A DNA stretch of 64,000 nucleotides. Origin: Gorsachius magnificus. Lineage: Eukaryota > Chordata > Aves > Pelecaniformes > Ardeidae. The position numbers and the translations under genes were made by a program. Within the stretch, counting starts at the first letter, position 1. The number at the start of each line of letters is the position of its first letter. Under the pieces are notes generated by a model. It ran no database searches and was not told the DNA's origin. It worked only from the letters and a program-made list of their open reading frames with translations. The stretch covers positions 9,718,984 through 9,782,983 of the forward strand of contig CM067082.1 in assembly GCA_034008185.1 (NCBI GenBank). The letters are read 5' to 3'. This document shows positions 39,691 to 56,579 of this stretch, piece after piece.

Positions 39691-42600
39691 AAATAAGGAG
39701 CCTTTTGTGTTGAATGCAGAGGAATATTTTCATCTGTTTTGATCTATGAGGAGGATATCATATCTCGATCACTCCTATTCTTTTATAGATCCATGGCAGA
39801 GATTTATGCATACATTGCCTATATTTCTGTCCTACAATGAAAAAAATCCACAACATTAATGTTTTTGATACTTTCCATCATCCACTGATCCTTTTCCTGC
39901 TGGCCTGATCCCTACAGTTCCTTGTAATGCACCTTATGCTGCCTTGTCTTTTGGTAAGGAAGGCAGTTATTAAAAGAGTTTTAAGGGGCACATTTTGAGA
40001 GATCTGGATATGTATGTTGAAGGGTCAAACAAGCTTCTGGAGAGAAAGTCAGAGGCCATATGTAATGATGACTCTATTCTACTAATATAGTATCAAACAG
40101 CTATTTATAAACAATAGGAAACCGCTGTCACCTATATTTCTGCTTCTTCGTCTCTCAGATTCTCTGCCTTAAACATATTCTTCTCTTGAGAACTTCTCTG
40201 TAGTGTTACTAAACCAAATATTGTGGCATTTGTTCCATTGCTCCAAGCCAATGTAGTATGTGACCACTTCTTGCCTTTGATGAAATCACCTCATCATCTG
40301 AGTTTCACTGCTAGATTTCATCCTTCTGGGAGCTTCCTTCTCATCCTGGAAAGTCTTGAACCAAGATAATCAATCTTGAAATCCTAAAGAATAGGTGGAC
40401 TATAGTCTCCCCTTTCATTTGAGATTCATCTATCATTGGTGATCTGTTAATCCCCCACCAGGAAAAGCTGATCCCCACAACAAGCCTGTTATACATACAA
40501 TTTTTTTCAGACCTAGGGAAAAATGTCTTAATTTTATTATCACTGAATAGATCTACTCCTCCTAAAGTTGCTTCAGTTTCTTTCTTCTTGTAGCCTGTTT
40601 CACAGTTTCCTTCAGTCTACAAAGATCACCATGATGCCAAGCATGCTTAATTGCTCTGTCTGTTTTTCTTCACATTGAAGACCTCACAAGCTCACTCCCT
40701 CTAACATCTTCATGCCCATCAGTTTATATTGTCTGGCTGACTCATTCTTATCACTCAGCTTGGTGCACTCACTGGTGCATTTCTTTGCATTAAAATCCTT
40801 TTCAGTGATGTGCCATGATTCCAGACACTTCTTGACCATCCTTCTCAAAATTAATTTCTCCTTCAAACTTTGATTATATTACTACTGAGACATGAGAATT
40901 TCTTTTTCCCTACTTTACCCCAAACAAACACATACAACTCATTCAGTTGAATTTTACTTCCTCACCTTTATTTTTCGTGCCCTTTCAAAACATGCTCATT
41001 AGCTGTCATCTTCTCCTGTACATATTTTTCCTATATACGGTAGCTGAGTGCTTGAAGAATCCAAATATCATAGAAATGCCATGGAGTTAAGACATCTGTC
41101 TTGTAAAGCACTATTGCTCTCAAATGTGGTCTCTGAAAGAAGAGAGAAGTGATGGTGATACAGAAAAGAGATCACAGGATTCTCCCTATCTTAGTAGAAC
41201 ATAAAAAACTTGTTGGGACCCTGCACTCACCATCAGTTTAAACTTTAGAGGACCTTGGTGGATCAATCAGATCAAGATTCTAACCCAAGCACTATGGAAA
41301 CTACTTTTTAAACAAGCCCTTAAGATCTAAGATGAGACTTCCCTACATATTCTGTGATGACTAATTTGTCACAGATGTCAACAAGTAACATCTCGTATTT
41401 TTCTACAAAGAAGGAAGTAATCCCTGATTTTTGCTCTATACATTTGTCTGTGCTTTGTTTGTCTTTCCCCCATGCCATGAATTCCTGAGGAAATTACATT
41501 AGGTCAAAGTCTGGGTAATATTAAAACCATTCACTTAGACTGTTCTCATTCTTCACTCAAATCCATGCTTTTATCTCCTCACATCATTGACTTCAGTCTT
41601 GGTGATGCTGATATAGCAAGAGTAGCTGTGTGTCTCCATGCTCACACAAGTCCCTAGATGCCACTTCCATACTTGCACACACATAAGCACTTCATACACA
41701 CAATGACAGGGCAAGTACCTCTATTTACTAGGCTTCAGAAATTGCATTCACAAGTATTATCATGTTGTCAACAAGAAAATTCAGAAGGCCTGAAAAAACA
41801 TCCTACACGAAGGTTTAGTACTTCCATCTTTTGTGACAGGGAAGCCCATATTTCATTACCTTCTGGGTCAAAGTTATATTAATCAGAAAGAGATAGTAGA
41901 TATGAGGGCCCCAGTAATTCATATTTAAAAAAACCCAAAACACAGAACCCTGCAATAGCTGTGATATTCAATGCTCAGATCATGTAGGAATTTTGTATGC
42001 TGTAAACTGCAGTATTCCTACTAAAGTCATCAGTCTTATGAAAGCTGCAATGTCATCATATGCATCTTTAAATCCATCTTGCCTTTATCATTTTGAGAGG
42101 AATGTTCGAAGAATTTCCATTGTGGAGGGATACTGCCACAGACAGAGCTCTGAGATAGAAATAGATCCTTCTGTCAAAGAGGTGCACCATTGACACCAGA
42201 GATACTAGAACACAAAAATAATCCATCTGACCAAGATGACTCCTTTAATAGGGAACAAGTAGTTCTGTGAGTGAGACCCTTCACGTGCAAGGTCTGCACG
42301 CAACTCTCCATCTTTGTCCACTATGTCCTTGCATGGTAGACCCTCCTCACACTTGCCTCTCCTGCCAGCAAGTTTAGAGTCTTCAGCTGGGCATACGGCA
42401 CAGATACCTCTCTGTATACTGATGAAATCTCTTTCTTCTGGTCGCCACTGCTCATCCTTCAGCTCTTCTCCCATCTGTGGCTCTCAGAAACCTGATAGCT
42501 GCAGTGGCTTCTCTCCCCCCGCTCAACCTGCTGCCCTTCTCTCCTGCACCTAAATGCCTCTTGACCTTGTGTGCACAATTCACCTCCCCCCAGAGCTGTC

Positions 42601-43605
42601 CCACACTGTAGCATCCAGGAATGGGTTAAAAGGCAAGCTTTCTTCCCATGGCTTAGTCCCACATTTTTATAACAATTGTGTGATTAATACATATTTAAGC
42701 AGCAAAATGAAGAAGCAAATCAAATAATTATACCACCTTTCACCAATGAAGTTTTCAGAGCACATTTAAGCTGATACACTCAGTAGCAAATTCCTTTTGT
42801 GTTGCTCTTTCCAGTGCTATTAGTAATTGCATTTAAGACCGTTACCGTCATCAGGCTGTCAGAAGGGTTACTGATGCGGTTAAGATGGCAAGTAGATGCA
42901 ATTCTAGCTCTATGTTGTCACTGAAAGAAAAATTTCTTTGGTCAGTAAATCTGTAAGAGGACAGTGCAAGGCATCATCAGAAGAACAAAATATGTCACTT
43001 TACTACATAGGTCACCCCAATTTCTAGTACAGTGAGAGATGACTGAAAGTGAATGGTGGAGAGAACTGGGTAGCCTGCCCTACCATGTACCTAGTAATTG
43101 CTTGGCAATGCCTTTCCGGAGTTTCACTGGTAATTTATTTGATTCACAGCACATCTGACTTTCTTTTAGTTCTGGCTATGCACATGAGTTATTCATTTAA
43201 TAGCCTGCTGCAGACCCAGTAGTTAAAGAGAGCATTGAACAGGAAAGGCCAAGCATCCCTATCATTAGACAATAAAACTGCCTAAGTAGTGGTGTTTCTC
43301 TTCTTAATAATAAATCTAATGCTTCAGATGTGCTACTGGGCTGAAGCACTGTGATACATGACATAGAGAGGATAGCAAGACCCTCTGGTAACATTTTCAA
43401 CATTGACACAAAAAATGCTCATAAAAAGCAGTTAATTATCTGTGGAGCTTAGCTGTTGCTTATGAAGACATTGATATATTATGGTAGCCCTAGCAGTGTC
43501 CTTGTGTACAAAAAATTTATTTAGCCCATTATATACTTAAAGCATCATGAAAACAAGTTACAATTGTACAAAGGAGGAAAATGATTACTTTTGCTTATTT
43601 TGTAG

Positions 43606-43793
43606 CCAAAAGCTGGGTCTCTTGGATCGGGTTCGTGGTACCAATACTAAAGGAAAGCTATTTACCCCTCTGAATGTAGATGCCATTGAAGAAAGTCCTT
43701 CAAAAGAGCCTAAGAATGTTGTCTTGAATAATAAGGAGCGTTTTCGCACTGCATTCCGAATGAAAGCATACGCTTTTTGGCAAAGCTCAGAAG
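43606..43793 (+). CDS. KCNQ3: KCNQ3 exon 10 (A-B linker and helix B)
   Basis: 188 nt between acceptor ttttgtag and donor gtagcc. It encodes [18 protein letters not shown], then [18 protein letters not shown], and the second calmodulin-binding helix ([20 protein letters not shown]). After DRVR the bird text goes straight to GTNTKGKL, five residues shorter than human KCNQ3 as I recall it. The donor (gtagcc) is the weakest in the gene. The last base begins an aspartate codon completed in exon 11. Confidence 0.95.
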
Positions 43794-44936
43794 GTAGCCC
43801 ATCTGTGTTGATTTCTTTCTACCCATCCCCTATTTTCCCCGTTTTACTTTATTCCTCTGCATCTTCTGTTGAAGGTTTGTGACTTTCTGGGTCAAGCATG
43901 GCAGGTCCCTGGTTTTATATGGCATGTTTGGGGAAGCTCCAGGAAACGGATGGTTGGACTTGATGATCTTAAAGGTCTTTTCCAACCTAAATGATTCTAT
44001 GATTCTATGAAATGAATGCTGGAGTCCAGGCAACATGGTGCTTGAAATAAGACAATAGCCCTCCATAAAACCAGCAATTGATATGGGATAAAGCCAATGG
44101 TGGATGACCTGGAAAAAGAAGGCGCACTGGGCAGTGAATCTATATCCCCAAAAAAGCACATGCCATCATGGCTTGGTTTATCAGCAGGGATGCTATGCTG
44201 AGGTAGCTCCCTCATAGACTGCATCCAGCCCTGCACTAGCCTGTGCCCAGGCATCTCAAATATCTCCTCATTGCAAGCTCTTAAAACCTTGTTCTATAGA
44301 GTCAACTGTTGCTTCCCTCCCACTGCTGCCCCTCAGCAGATTTCCATTGGGTGTCCATGCAACATCATAGGGCATTTTTCCTCTCATCTTCCCTGAGCAC
44401 CCATGTTCCTCTTCTCACCTGTAGCATCTAAATGGTCTCTAAATAACAGTTTCTTCTTTATTGTGCCAGCTGGCATCAGTGCATGCTGGGCAGACTGCCA
44501 TGGACGTAATCTGGGTGTCCACACTGGGAACTTGATTATCCTCTCCCGTGAAGCTACATGAGCTCCAAGTAGTGCAACTTGGTCTGTAGCTTCTACACCT
44601 GTTTTAGCCTTATGTAAAATCATTTTGGCAAAGATTTATCATTGTAAAAGCTCCAAAAAGTGCGAACTTCTAAATCCATTGGAAAGGAAGAAAAGTTCCC
44701 AACTTTCAGAAATGCTGGAATCTGAGAGGAGATCCCTCAAATAACGCATCTTACAGCTGTCCCAGCAGAATTATAAAATCCCTTTCAAGAGCTGACCAGA
44801 GAAAGAGGAACCTGCAAGAGATGCTCCTTTACTAAATTACACTTACTTTATGTAGTGCTTTAGTCAGCCAGACCTTGCTCTAAACATTGTGTGCTCAGAT
44901 GTTCACACAGGTGGGTTTTTTTTACTTGCTTTGCAG
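43794..44936 (+). other. KCNQ3 intron 10
   Basis: Noncoding, 1.14 kb, with a sense CR1 tail at 43948-44010. No gene is seen. Confidence 0.8.
43948..44010 (+). mobile_element. CR1 LINE 3' tail, second subfamily
   Basis: Reads ggatggttggacttgatgat, cttaaaggtcttttccaacc and the terminal repeat gattctatgattctatga. The tail 'gatcttaaaggtcttttcc' differs from the 'gacctctaggggtcccttcc' tail of the other copies, so it belongs to a different CR1 subfamily, shared with 52650-52717. Confidence 0.88.
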
Positions 44937-45039
44937 ATGCAGGAACAGGGGAACCCATGGCAGAAGAGAGAGGCGACAGTAGCGACTTCCTTATGGAAGA
45001 TATGATCCCCACATTCAAGACAGCCATCCGAGCTGTCAG
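44937..45039 (+). CDS. KCNQ3: KCNQ3 exon 11 (linker before the assembly domain)
   Basis: 103 nt between acceptor ctttgcag and donor gtaaac. It reads [18 protein letters not shown] and then [17 protein letters not shown]. The acidic [11 protein letters not shown] segment differs from human, whereas EDMIPT and AIRAVR at the start of helix C are conserved. It ends with two bases of an arginine codon. Confidence 0.96.
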
Positions 45040-50129
<5,090 letters not shown>

Positions 50130-50228
50130 AGTAGATATGATTTTTACACCTGGACCTCCATCTACTCCCAAGCATAAGAAATCCCAAAAGGGAGGAGCTT
50201 TTTCTTACCCTTCACAACAGTCTCCCAG
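50130..50228 (+). CDS. KCNQ3: KCNQ3 exon 13
   Basis: 99 nt between acceptor ttttttcag and donor gtaaat. It encodes [19 protein letters not shown] and then [14 protein letters not shown]. It is the linker between the two assembly helices, rich in proline and serine, and matches the mammalian exon closely. Confidence 0.96.
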
Positions 50229-51972
50229 GTAAATTTTTTTATGCCTGGTATTTTGCATGGACCGAAACAGAAGTAAAAAGTTCATTCATACCAATAAGCA
50301 TGCCCTTCATTCATTCAGCCAGTACACTGTCATAGTAATGATACTGAGAGGATATGTTACTAGAAGATACATATCTGTAAATGTTGTGCCAGAAAGACAC
50401 TCACTTCCCAAAGAACAATGTATGATGGATAGCTAAACTTAATGGCTTCTTAATTGTCTAGCTTCTCCATGGTTTGGAAATGTGATTTTATATGAAATAT
50501 GCACATTTGATTGCTGATGTGCTGAATTTCTAACGTTCAATTAGTAAACCCACTTAATATCTCAATAAAAATCACCAATAATTTGAAGGTAAATCAGTTA
50601 TTTTCCTGAAGTGAAAAAAGTTTTGTTATAGCCCCCACCAAATAGCAAGCACAGAGTTTTAATGATGCTGCTTTAAAATCGATGATTGGTGGGAATGGCT
50701 GAAAATAAATTGCAATACCAGGTTTCTGAGCATGAAAGTTACAGCATGTTATTGTATCGCTGCATTCCTGGTAGCAAGAATTCAATAATAAATGACATTT
50801 CTTCTGTTATTTACAACTATCAATCTGTCAATAAATACCCATGAAGAACCACACAAGACCATCAACAATCTGTCCCCAAAGCTGTTATGGTTGCTCAGAA
50901 TGAAAGTAATCTTACAGAAAATAAATTAACTTGGCTCTATCTGGTTTATCCCACCCAGTGAAAAATCTAAAACCATGTAAATGTGAAGACAAAGACCTAC
51001 ATATATGGAAGAGGCAATGATCATTTGGGAAACAAAGCAGATTGAAAAATTTGAATGAGCCCATATCATCAGTAATCCAATGTGAAATCTGACATGTTTT
51101 AGTTATCGTTTCTGCTTTAGTAAGATATAATCACAGCTATATTTTGCATTTTGTCAGAAAGAGAACTGGACCTATTAAAACAAAAGTTTTGGGGTATATT
51201 TGTTCTAAGTCACTTTAAAGAACAAGTGCTTAAAAATTGTTTTTCTAGACTTTGACATAGGTTACGGAAAGATATAGATTCCTTTGAGAGTTGGTTTGGA
51301 AACCTTTTGATTAAGACTTGACTTAATAATGAACGTCCTAGATCCCATGATATAAATCAAAGTTCTTTAGTTAAGCAGAAATCATCTTCTTGTCTCCTGA
51401 AGTTAGTCCATCTGATGGGCAGGCAGTAGGAAGTTACATAGGAAAACCTATACTTTAAATCTCCAGGCCAGATTGTCTCTTTTCAGTATTTCCAGTCTCT
51501 GCTGCTTACTATTTGGTTTAATGAAATTGAGAAAAAAAAACTGTTCAAACCTGAAACTCAGATTCAGTCTTCAAAGACACTAATTGTAAAGAATTAGATT
51601 CAAAACCACATGGCTGTCTGTAGACCCACTATCTAGACTAGCTCAACATTTTTTCACAAACCTGAAATTATTCCACCAAGTCTGAGACTAATTTCACTTG
51701 AACTTTTTGTTTGCTTTTGTTTTTTCTTAGTCTTAATTTTGAACCAAAAAAATTTTAATTTAAAAATCAGGAATACATTTTTTAGAAATGCATTGAAATC
51801 ACAGGGAATAGACTTTTGCTCCTGTTTGTATGAGAAATAATGAAATTTAGTCTTTTCTTAAATGGGGCTATATGAATATACCACCAAGATGGTAATTCTG
51901 TTTTCTGATATAAGTTACTTACTGTGATGCAAAGAAAAGTTGAACACTAATAGAGTTATTCATTCTTTATAG
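50229..51972 (+). other. KCNQ3 intron 13
   Basis: Noncoding, 1.74 kb. No gene or recognisable mobile element is seen. Confidence 0.8.
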
Positions 51973-52057
51973 AAATGATCCATATGTAGCCAAAGCATCT
52001 ACAGCAGATACTGAAGACCAAAGTATGATGGGCAAATTCGTTAAAGTTGAAAGACAG
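51973..52057 (+). CDS. KCNQ3: KCNQ3 exon 14
   Basis: 85 nt between acceptor tctttatag and donor gtatgt. It encodes [16 protein letters not shown] and [11 protein letters not shown]. The second part starts the distal coiled coil (helix D) that sets assembly preference among Kv7 subunits. It ends in phase 0. Confidence 0.95.
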
Positions 52058-53087
52058 GTATGTAATTTCATGGCAATGATGGAGGCTGAGGCCCTTGTAC
52101 AGAAATTTTAAAGCTGACATAAATTCTGTTTGAGTCTTTGGCTGACCCAGGCAGATTTGTACTGTTGTTGATCAAGACTCACACAGATCTTGTGCTAATG
52201 ATCACAAAACAATGTTGTTAGTTTTTCATGAAAGAATTAAGTAGCTGGGAAGTGTGCATTTTGAAAACCATTGAATGAATATCAATATATATGGCAGGAA
52301 GACCCTAACCATGGTGTTTAGATGGGACTTTGTCATTCCCTTAAACTCCATACTCATCATGTCTGGTGTTTTGCTGTGAGCACCATCTTCTTTTGCAGGT
52401 TCTGGCACTCAAAAGGATTGCCTCCACAGGTATTTTTGGGCCCTCTTTGTGCATCCTAACCTGTTGCTTAGCAAGTCAAAACACTCTCATTTTTAAATAC
52501 GTAACTAAGATGGAGGCAAGTGGCATTGATTCACATCATTTCCTTTCATGGAATGTAAATGTTCAGGAACAAAGTACTATCAAAAGGGAAAGGAAATTAG
52601 TCCTGATATTTAACCCTGATGTTGTGGGACTAGTAAGAGTTAGAGAATAACGGTTGGACTCGATGATCTTAAAGGTCTTTTCCAACCGAGGTGATTCTAT
52701 GATTCTATGATTCTATAATAGGTCTGTGCACAAAAGTCATTCCACCTGTCGGATTTTGGTAATAGCTATTTACCTAATGGTATCAAGACTTTGGTCATAA
52801 TGTTGTAGACTACTGTTGGGTGCTGGACTGCCAAATACCCAGCAATGCCAAGAATTTTTTTGGCACAGTTCATAGGGATGGGTCCTCTTAATCTAAGGCA
52901 GTTAGAGGATAAACTGGTATCCACTGTAGTCAAGCTTCCAAGGGAAAGTCATGATTATCCTATAATTACCTTCATGACCCATAAAGATGGCAGCATACCA
53001 TTGCTGGGGGCAGTGCACCTATGGGAGCATTGACTCTTTCATTGAACAACTGACTTGAGACAATATCATAACGTTGGTATTTTTCAG
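52058..53087 (+). other. KCNQ3 intron 14
   Basis: Noncoding, 1.03 kb, with a CR1 tail at 52650-52717. No gene is seen. Confidence 0.8.
52650..52717 (+). mobile_element. CR1 LINE 3' tail, second subfamily
   Basis: Reads cggttggactcgatgatctt, aaaggtcttttccaaccgag, then repeated gattctat to 52717. Same subfamily and orientation as 43948-44010. Confidence 0.88.
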
Positions 53088-53825
53088 GTTAATGACATGG
53101 GGAAGAAACTGGATTTTCTTGTTGATATGCATATGCATCATATGGAACAGCTGCAAATACAAGTCGCTGAGATAAGTCCGTTAAAAGAAACTGCTTCTCC
53201 TGCAAAGGAGAAGAGAGAAGAAAACAAATATTCTGAATTAAAAACAATAATATATAAATACACTGAGCAGTGTGCTCGTGAAACTCCTTACAATTTCCAG
53301 CAGGTTCCAGTCAACAAAGTCAGTCCATACGGTTTCTCAGCACATGGTCATATGACTCATTCACAACCTTTATCAACAGGTGGACAAAACTCTGGCAAAC
53401 TGCAAGCCACACCTTCCTCAACTTCATATGCAGAAAGGCCAACAGTTTTGCCTATATTTACATTAATGGACTCCCAGGTTAGCTACCACTCTCAAGGAGA
53501 CCTACAAAGCCCTTACTCAGATAAGGTGTCTCCAAGGCAGAGAAGGAGCTTAACAAGAGACAGCGATACTCCATTATCCCTTCTCTCCGTCAACCATGAG
53601 GAACTTGAGCGCTCCCCAAGTGGCTTCAGTATCTCCCAAGACAGAGATGACTTCCCATTTGGCCCCAATGGGGGATCGGCGTGGATGAGAGAGAAACGCT
53701 ACCTAGCAGAGGGGGAAACGGACACAGACACCGACCCTTTTACACCAAGTGGCTCCATGCCTTTGTCTTCTACAGGAGATGGGATTTCAGATTCAATATG
53801 GACCCCTTCAAATAAGCCAGTCTAA
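53088..53825 (+). CDS. KCNQ3: KCNQ3 exon 15 (terminal: coiled coil and ankyrin-G-type motif) with stop
   Basis: 738 nt (245 codons plus TAA at 53823) after acceptor ttttcag. It begins [20 protein letters not shown], the rest of the distal coiled coil. A serine/proline-rich tail follows, with HKVSPYGF-like and [18 protein letters not shown] segments. Near the end is [18 protein letters not shown], the motif through which KCNQ2 and KCNQ3 are known to bind ankyrin-G and gather at the axon initial segment. The protein ends WTPSNKPV. The middle of the exon, about residues 25-110, diverges most from mammals. Confidence 0.97.
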   Translation, partial: VNDMGKKLDFLVDMHMHHMEQLQIQVAEISPLKETASPAKEKREENKYSELKTIIYKYTEQCARETPYNFQQVPVNKVSPYGFSAHGHMTHSQPLSTGGQNSGKLQATPSSTSYAERPTVLPIFTLMDSQVSYHSQGDLQSPYSDKVSPRQRRSLTRDSDTPLSLLSVNHEELERSPSGFSISQDRDDFPFGPNGGSAWMREKRYLAEGETDTDTDPFTPSGSMPLSSTGDGISDSIWTPSNKPV

Positions 53826-54963
53826 AAGTGCGTGGGGGGGCAGTCACTGGTTGACTTCTCCATGTAATGTAAGCATACTTTGTATATCTCACTTACTCTA
53901 CACCCAAAGCTTACTAGTTCAAAACACCAATGGCTGCATAAGATGCATGTGATATTAGTGGTAGTCATTCTGCACCATTTCATACAATTTACTAATGCAG
54001 TTTTTTTCATGCTACCAAAACTAAGGAGCTTAGTTTTGAGCATGGTTTGCATGACTTTACCCTATATAAATGGTACAGCTGATTTCTTCTATGATACATA
54101 TCTATCTGATACTCTTGAATACAACAATGGTGAATTGATAACAGGGGAGATATGGTGGTCCTTGCTACATTTTGTAAACAGAGCAGCAAAGTAAAAATAT
54201 TTTCAGGAGCAATATTCCTTTGTGGAAACAATGTCTGAATCCATTTTCCAATGTGAGTAAATCAATCTCTAACCAACCTAGCCAAGAACATCTAATACAA
54301 AGCAGGGAAAAAGCTGAGTCAAAGTAAATGATCTACTGAAATGGTTCTGTGAACTAAATGTTTCTCATGTGATCTATTATACAACTACCCATGAAATATA
54401 ATGTCAAAATGAAATTTGGGGTAGAATTTAAAATCATCAAAGCCACCATCTGGGATCGGTCATGGGTATTTATTTATTGTAAAATGTAAATGTAAATCCC
54501 TCAAACTACTTTGAAAATCTCCACTAGTGTTTATAAAATTGCTTGAAGTGTGACTACAATGCTATTTTGTAGAAGAACTTTTGCTCAGCCCATTTGTTAT
54601 TTATGGAGCCAAACTTTCTTTGTTTTGAAAATAAGGTTGTTCAGTGTAGGGAACTCCAGGTTTATACACTCCACTCTTTTATTGACTTATGTGCTGCTAA
54701 GTAAGCTGCGTGATGCAACTGTGTCCCAATCTGTTAACTGGGAGTTATACATCCATACAAGTATACAGGTTGTAAGGCTCAAATTCACTAATATTTGCCA
54801 AGCACTTTGAGCTCCTCAGATGTGCAGAGTATTGCTATTCTGTTCCCTGGGAGTTCCACAATGTGGGATGCCGCCAGGATCTCTTTCTCTCTGTTCACTG
54901 TTCTTCTTGGAAATGGACTGCTCCAGATCCATGCATGTGTGCCATATTTAAGATCAATGTACA

Positions 54964-54973
54964 AATAAATAAA
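54964..54973 (+). terminator. KCNQ3: Candidate proximal polyadenylation signals
   Basis: Two overlapping AATAAA hexamers (54964-54969 and 54968-54973), 1.14 kb after the stop codon, would give a short 3' UTR form that excludes the retroviral fragment. Use is unproven. Confidence 0.4.
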
Positions 54974-55564
54974 TACCATTCTTGTCACCTGCCCCTGAGC
55001 AACAGAGGGATATGTATGCTCCCTAGGCCTCAGCCAAATATTTTTTCATGGGAGTTGGAAATTGAGGGGTAGCAGGAAAACAATCCAACCCACTGGGAAC
55101 AGGGCAGAAATGAATCAAAGATCTCACCACTACAGGAGGAATGTACTAGCTATACAGCTAGTGAAACCAACCTGTCCAAATATCCTATGCAGGATTCAAT
55201 CCCAGTGTCCATGAAACAGCATTCATCTGATGTCGAGTTCGATGGCTATGCACTCTTTACAGCTGGTGGAAAACTAATCAGTACAAGTCCGTGAGCACAG
55301 GGTACATGAACCAAAGCACACATCAGCTTTAGGATGAGACTAATCCCATCTTTAACTCAATTATCTACAAAGACCAAATTTCTACCAACTTCAAAAGGAG
55401 CAGAGGGTGACTTGCTTAGATGTCAGGTGATCAGAGGCACCCACATCCAGGGGGAAGACTTCCATCCCTTACCCCACTGGTCCAAGGTGCAGCCTCTCTA
55501 CCACAGCTCATGTCCGCCTCCTGTTGGGAATGACCCCTGCCACTCCACGCAATGACTTCACCAC

Positions 55565-56579
55565 CATCCTGGTTTAGCCTGGCAGGCAGCTGAACACCAC
55601 CCAGCTGCGTGCTCACCACCACCCCTCAGTGGGATGGGGGAAAGAATCAGGGAAAAAAAAAAAAGTAAAAGCTGTGGGTTGAGATAAAGGCAGTTCAATA
55701 AAACAGCAGAGGAAAAGAACAACAAAAATAACAATAACGGTAAGAGAATCTACAGAATATACAGAACAAGTGATGCACAATGCAGCTGCTCACCACCCAC
55801 TGACTGATGCTCAGACCGTCCCCCAGCAGCAATCTCTGCCCCCCCAGCCAACTCCACTCCCCCCCAGTTTCTATACTGAGCATGATGTCCTATGGTATGG
55901 GATATCCCTTTGGCCAGTTGGGGTCAGCTGTCCTGGCTGTGCCCCCTCCCAGCTTCTTGTGCACCTGGCAGAGCAGGGGAAGCTGAAAAAAAAAGGTCCT
56001 TGACTGGTGTAGGCACTACTTAGCAACAACTAAACCATCCATGTGTTACCAACATTCTTCTCATCCTAAATCCAAAACACAGCACCATGCCAGCTACTAG
56101 GAAGAAAATTAACACTTTCCCAGCTGAAACCAGGGCAGGATCCACCCCTTATTCTATACCACCCACGTCATGCCCAGGTCCTACCCTTTCCAATGCATTC
56201 TAATTAGTCACCACCACCGCTGTGTTTTGGTATATACACACAGACATCATTCCCTTAGTCTATGGACCATGCCTCTAAAATGTCTGTTGCGTTAATTTAG
56301 TCCATGACTTTGGGTTCCATCTTTATTAACAGCCTTTCAGGGCAGGAGAGATGGTGTGTAGTGTTGGATTGTTGCATGCTGAAGCCAGGTCTGGTTCCAT
56401 CACCACTGTACTTGCTCGGTTTCGTGAAAATTCATTCTCCATTAATCTGGCCAATTCTTACTGTAATACTGTTGATATGACATATAGCAATCATAAAAGC
56501 AATTACATGATACAGCAATTATACAGCAATTAACATCAGCTCATTGGCTATTTTCACCCAAAATCCAATCCCCTTGAGG
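55565..56579 (-). mobile_element. Older truncated relative of the intron-1 retrovirus: 3' LTR plus adjoining noncoding part
   Basis: 55565-56137 aligns over its length with the LTR at 9300-9855: same tail (aaccaggrca), same AT block and the same ACTAAATCCAAA-type segment, but with many substitutions. 56138-56579 aligns with the noncoding stretch and polypurine tract beside that LTR, up to the point where pol would begin. It lacks gag, pol and a second LTR. The divergence makes it much older than the provirus at 9300-16151. Confidence 0.9.

Larger units (their letters stand above)
32348..43605 (+). other. KCNQ3 intron 9, 11.3 kb
   Basis: The longest fully contained intron. It holds a short sense CR1 tail (39641-39690), a 16-bp direct repeat (32930-32966), an ATA triplet run near 34296-34312 and an A-rich tract (37887-37925). 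No coding exon or gene is otherwise visible. Confidence 0.8.
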
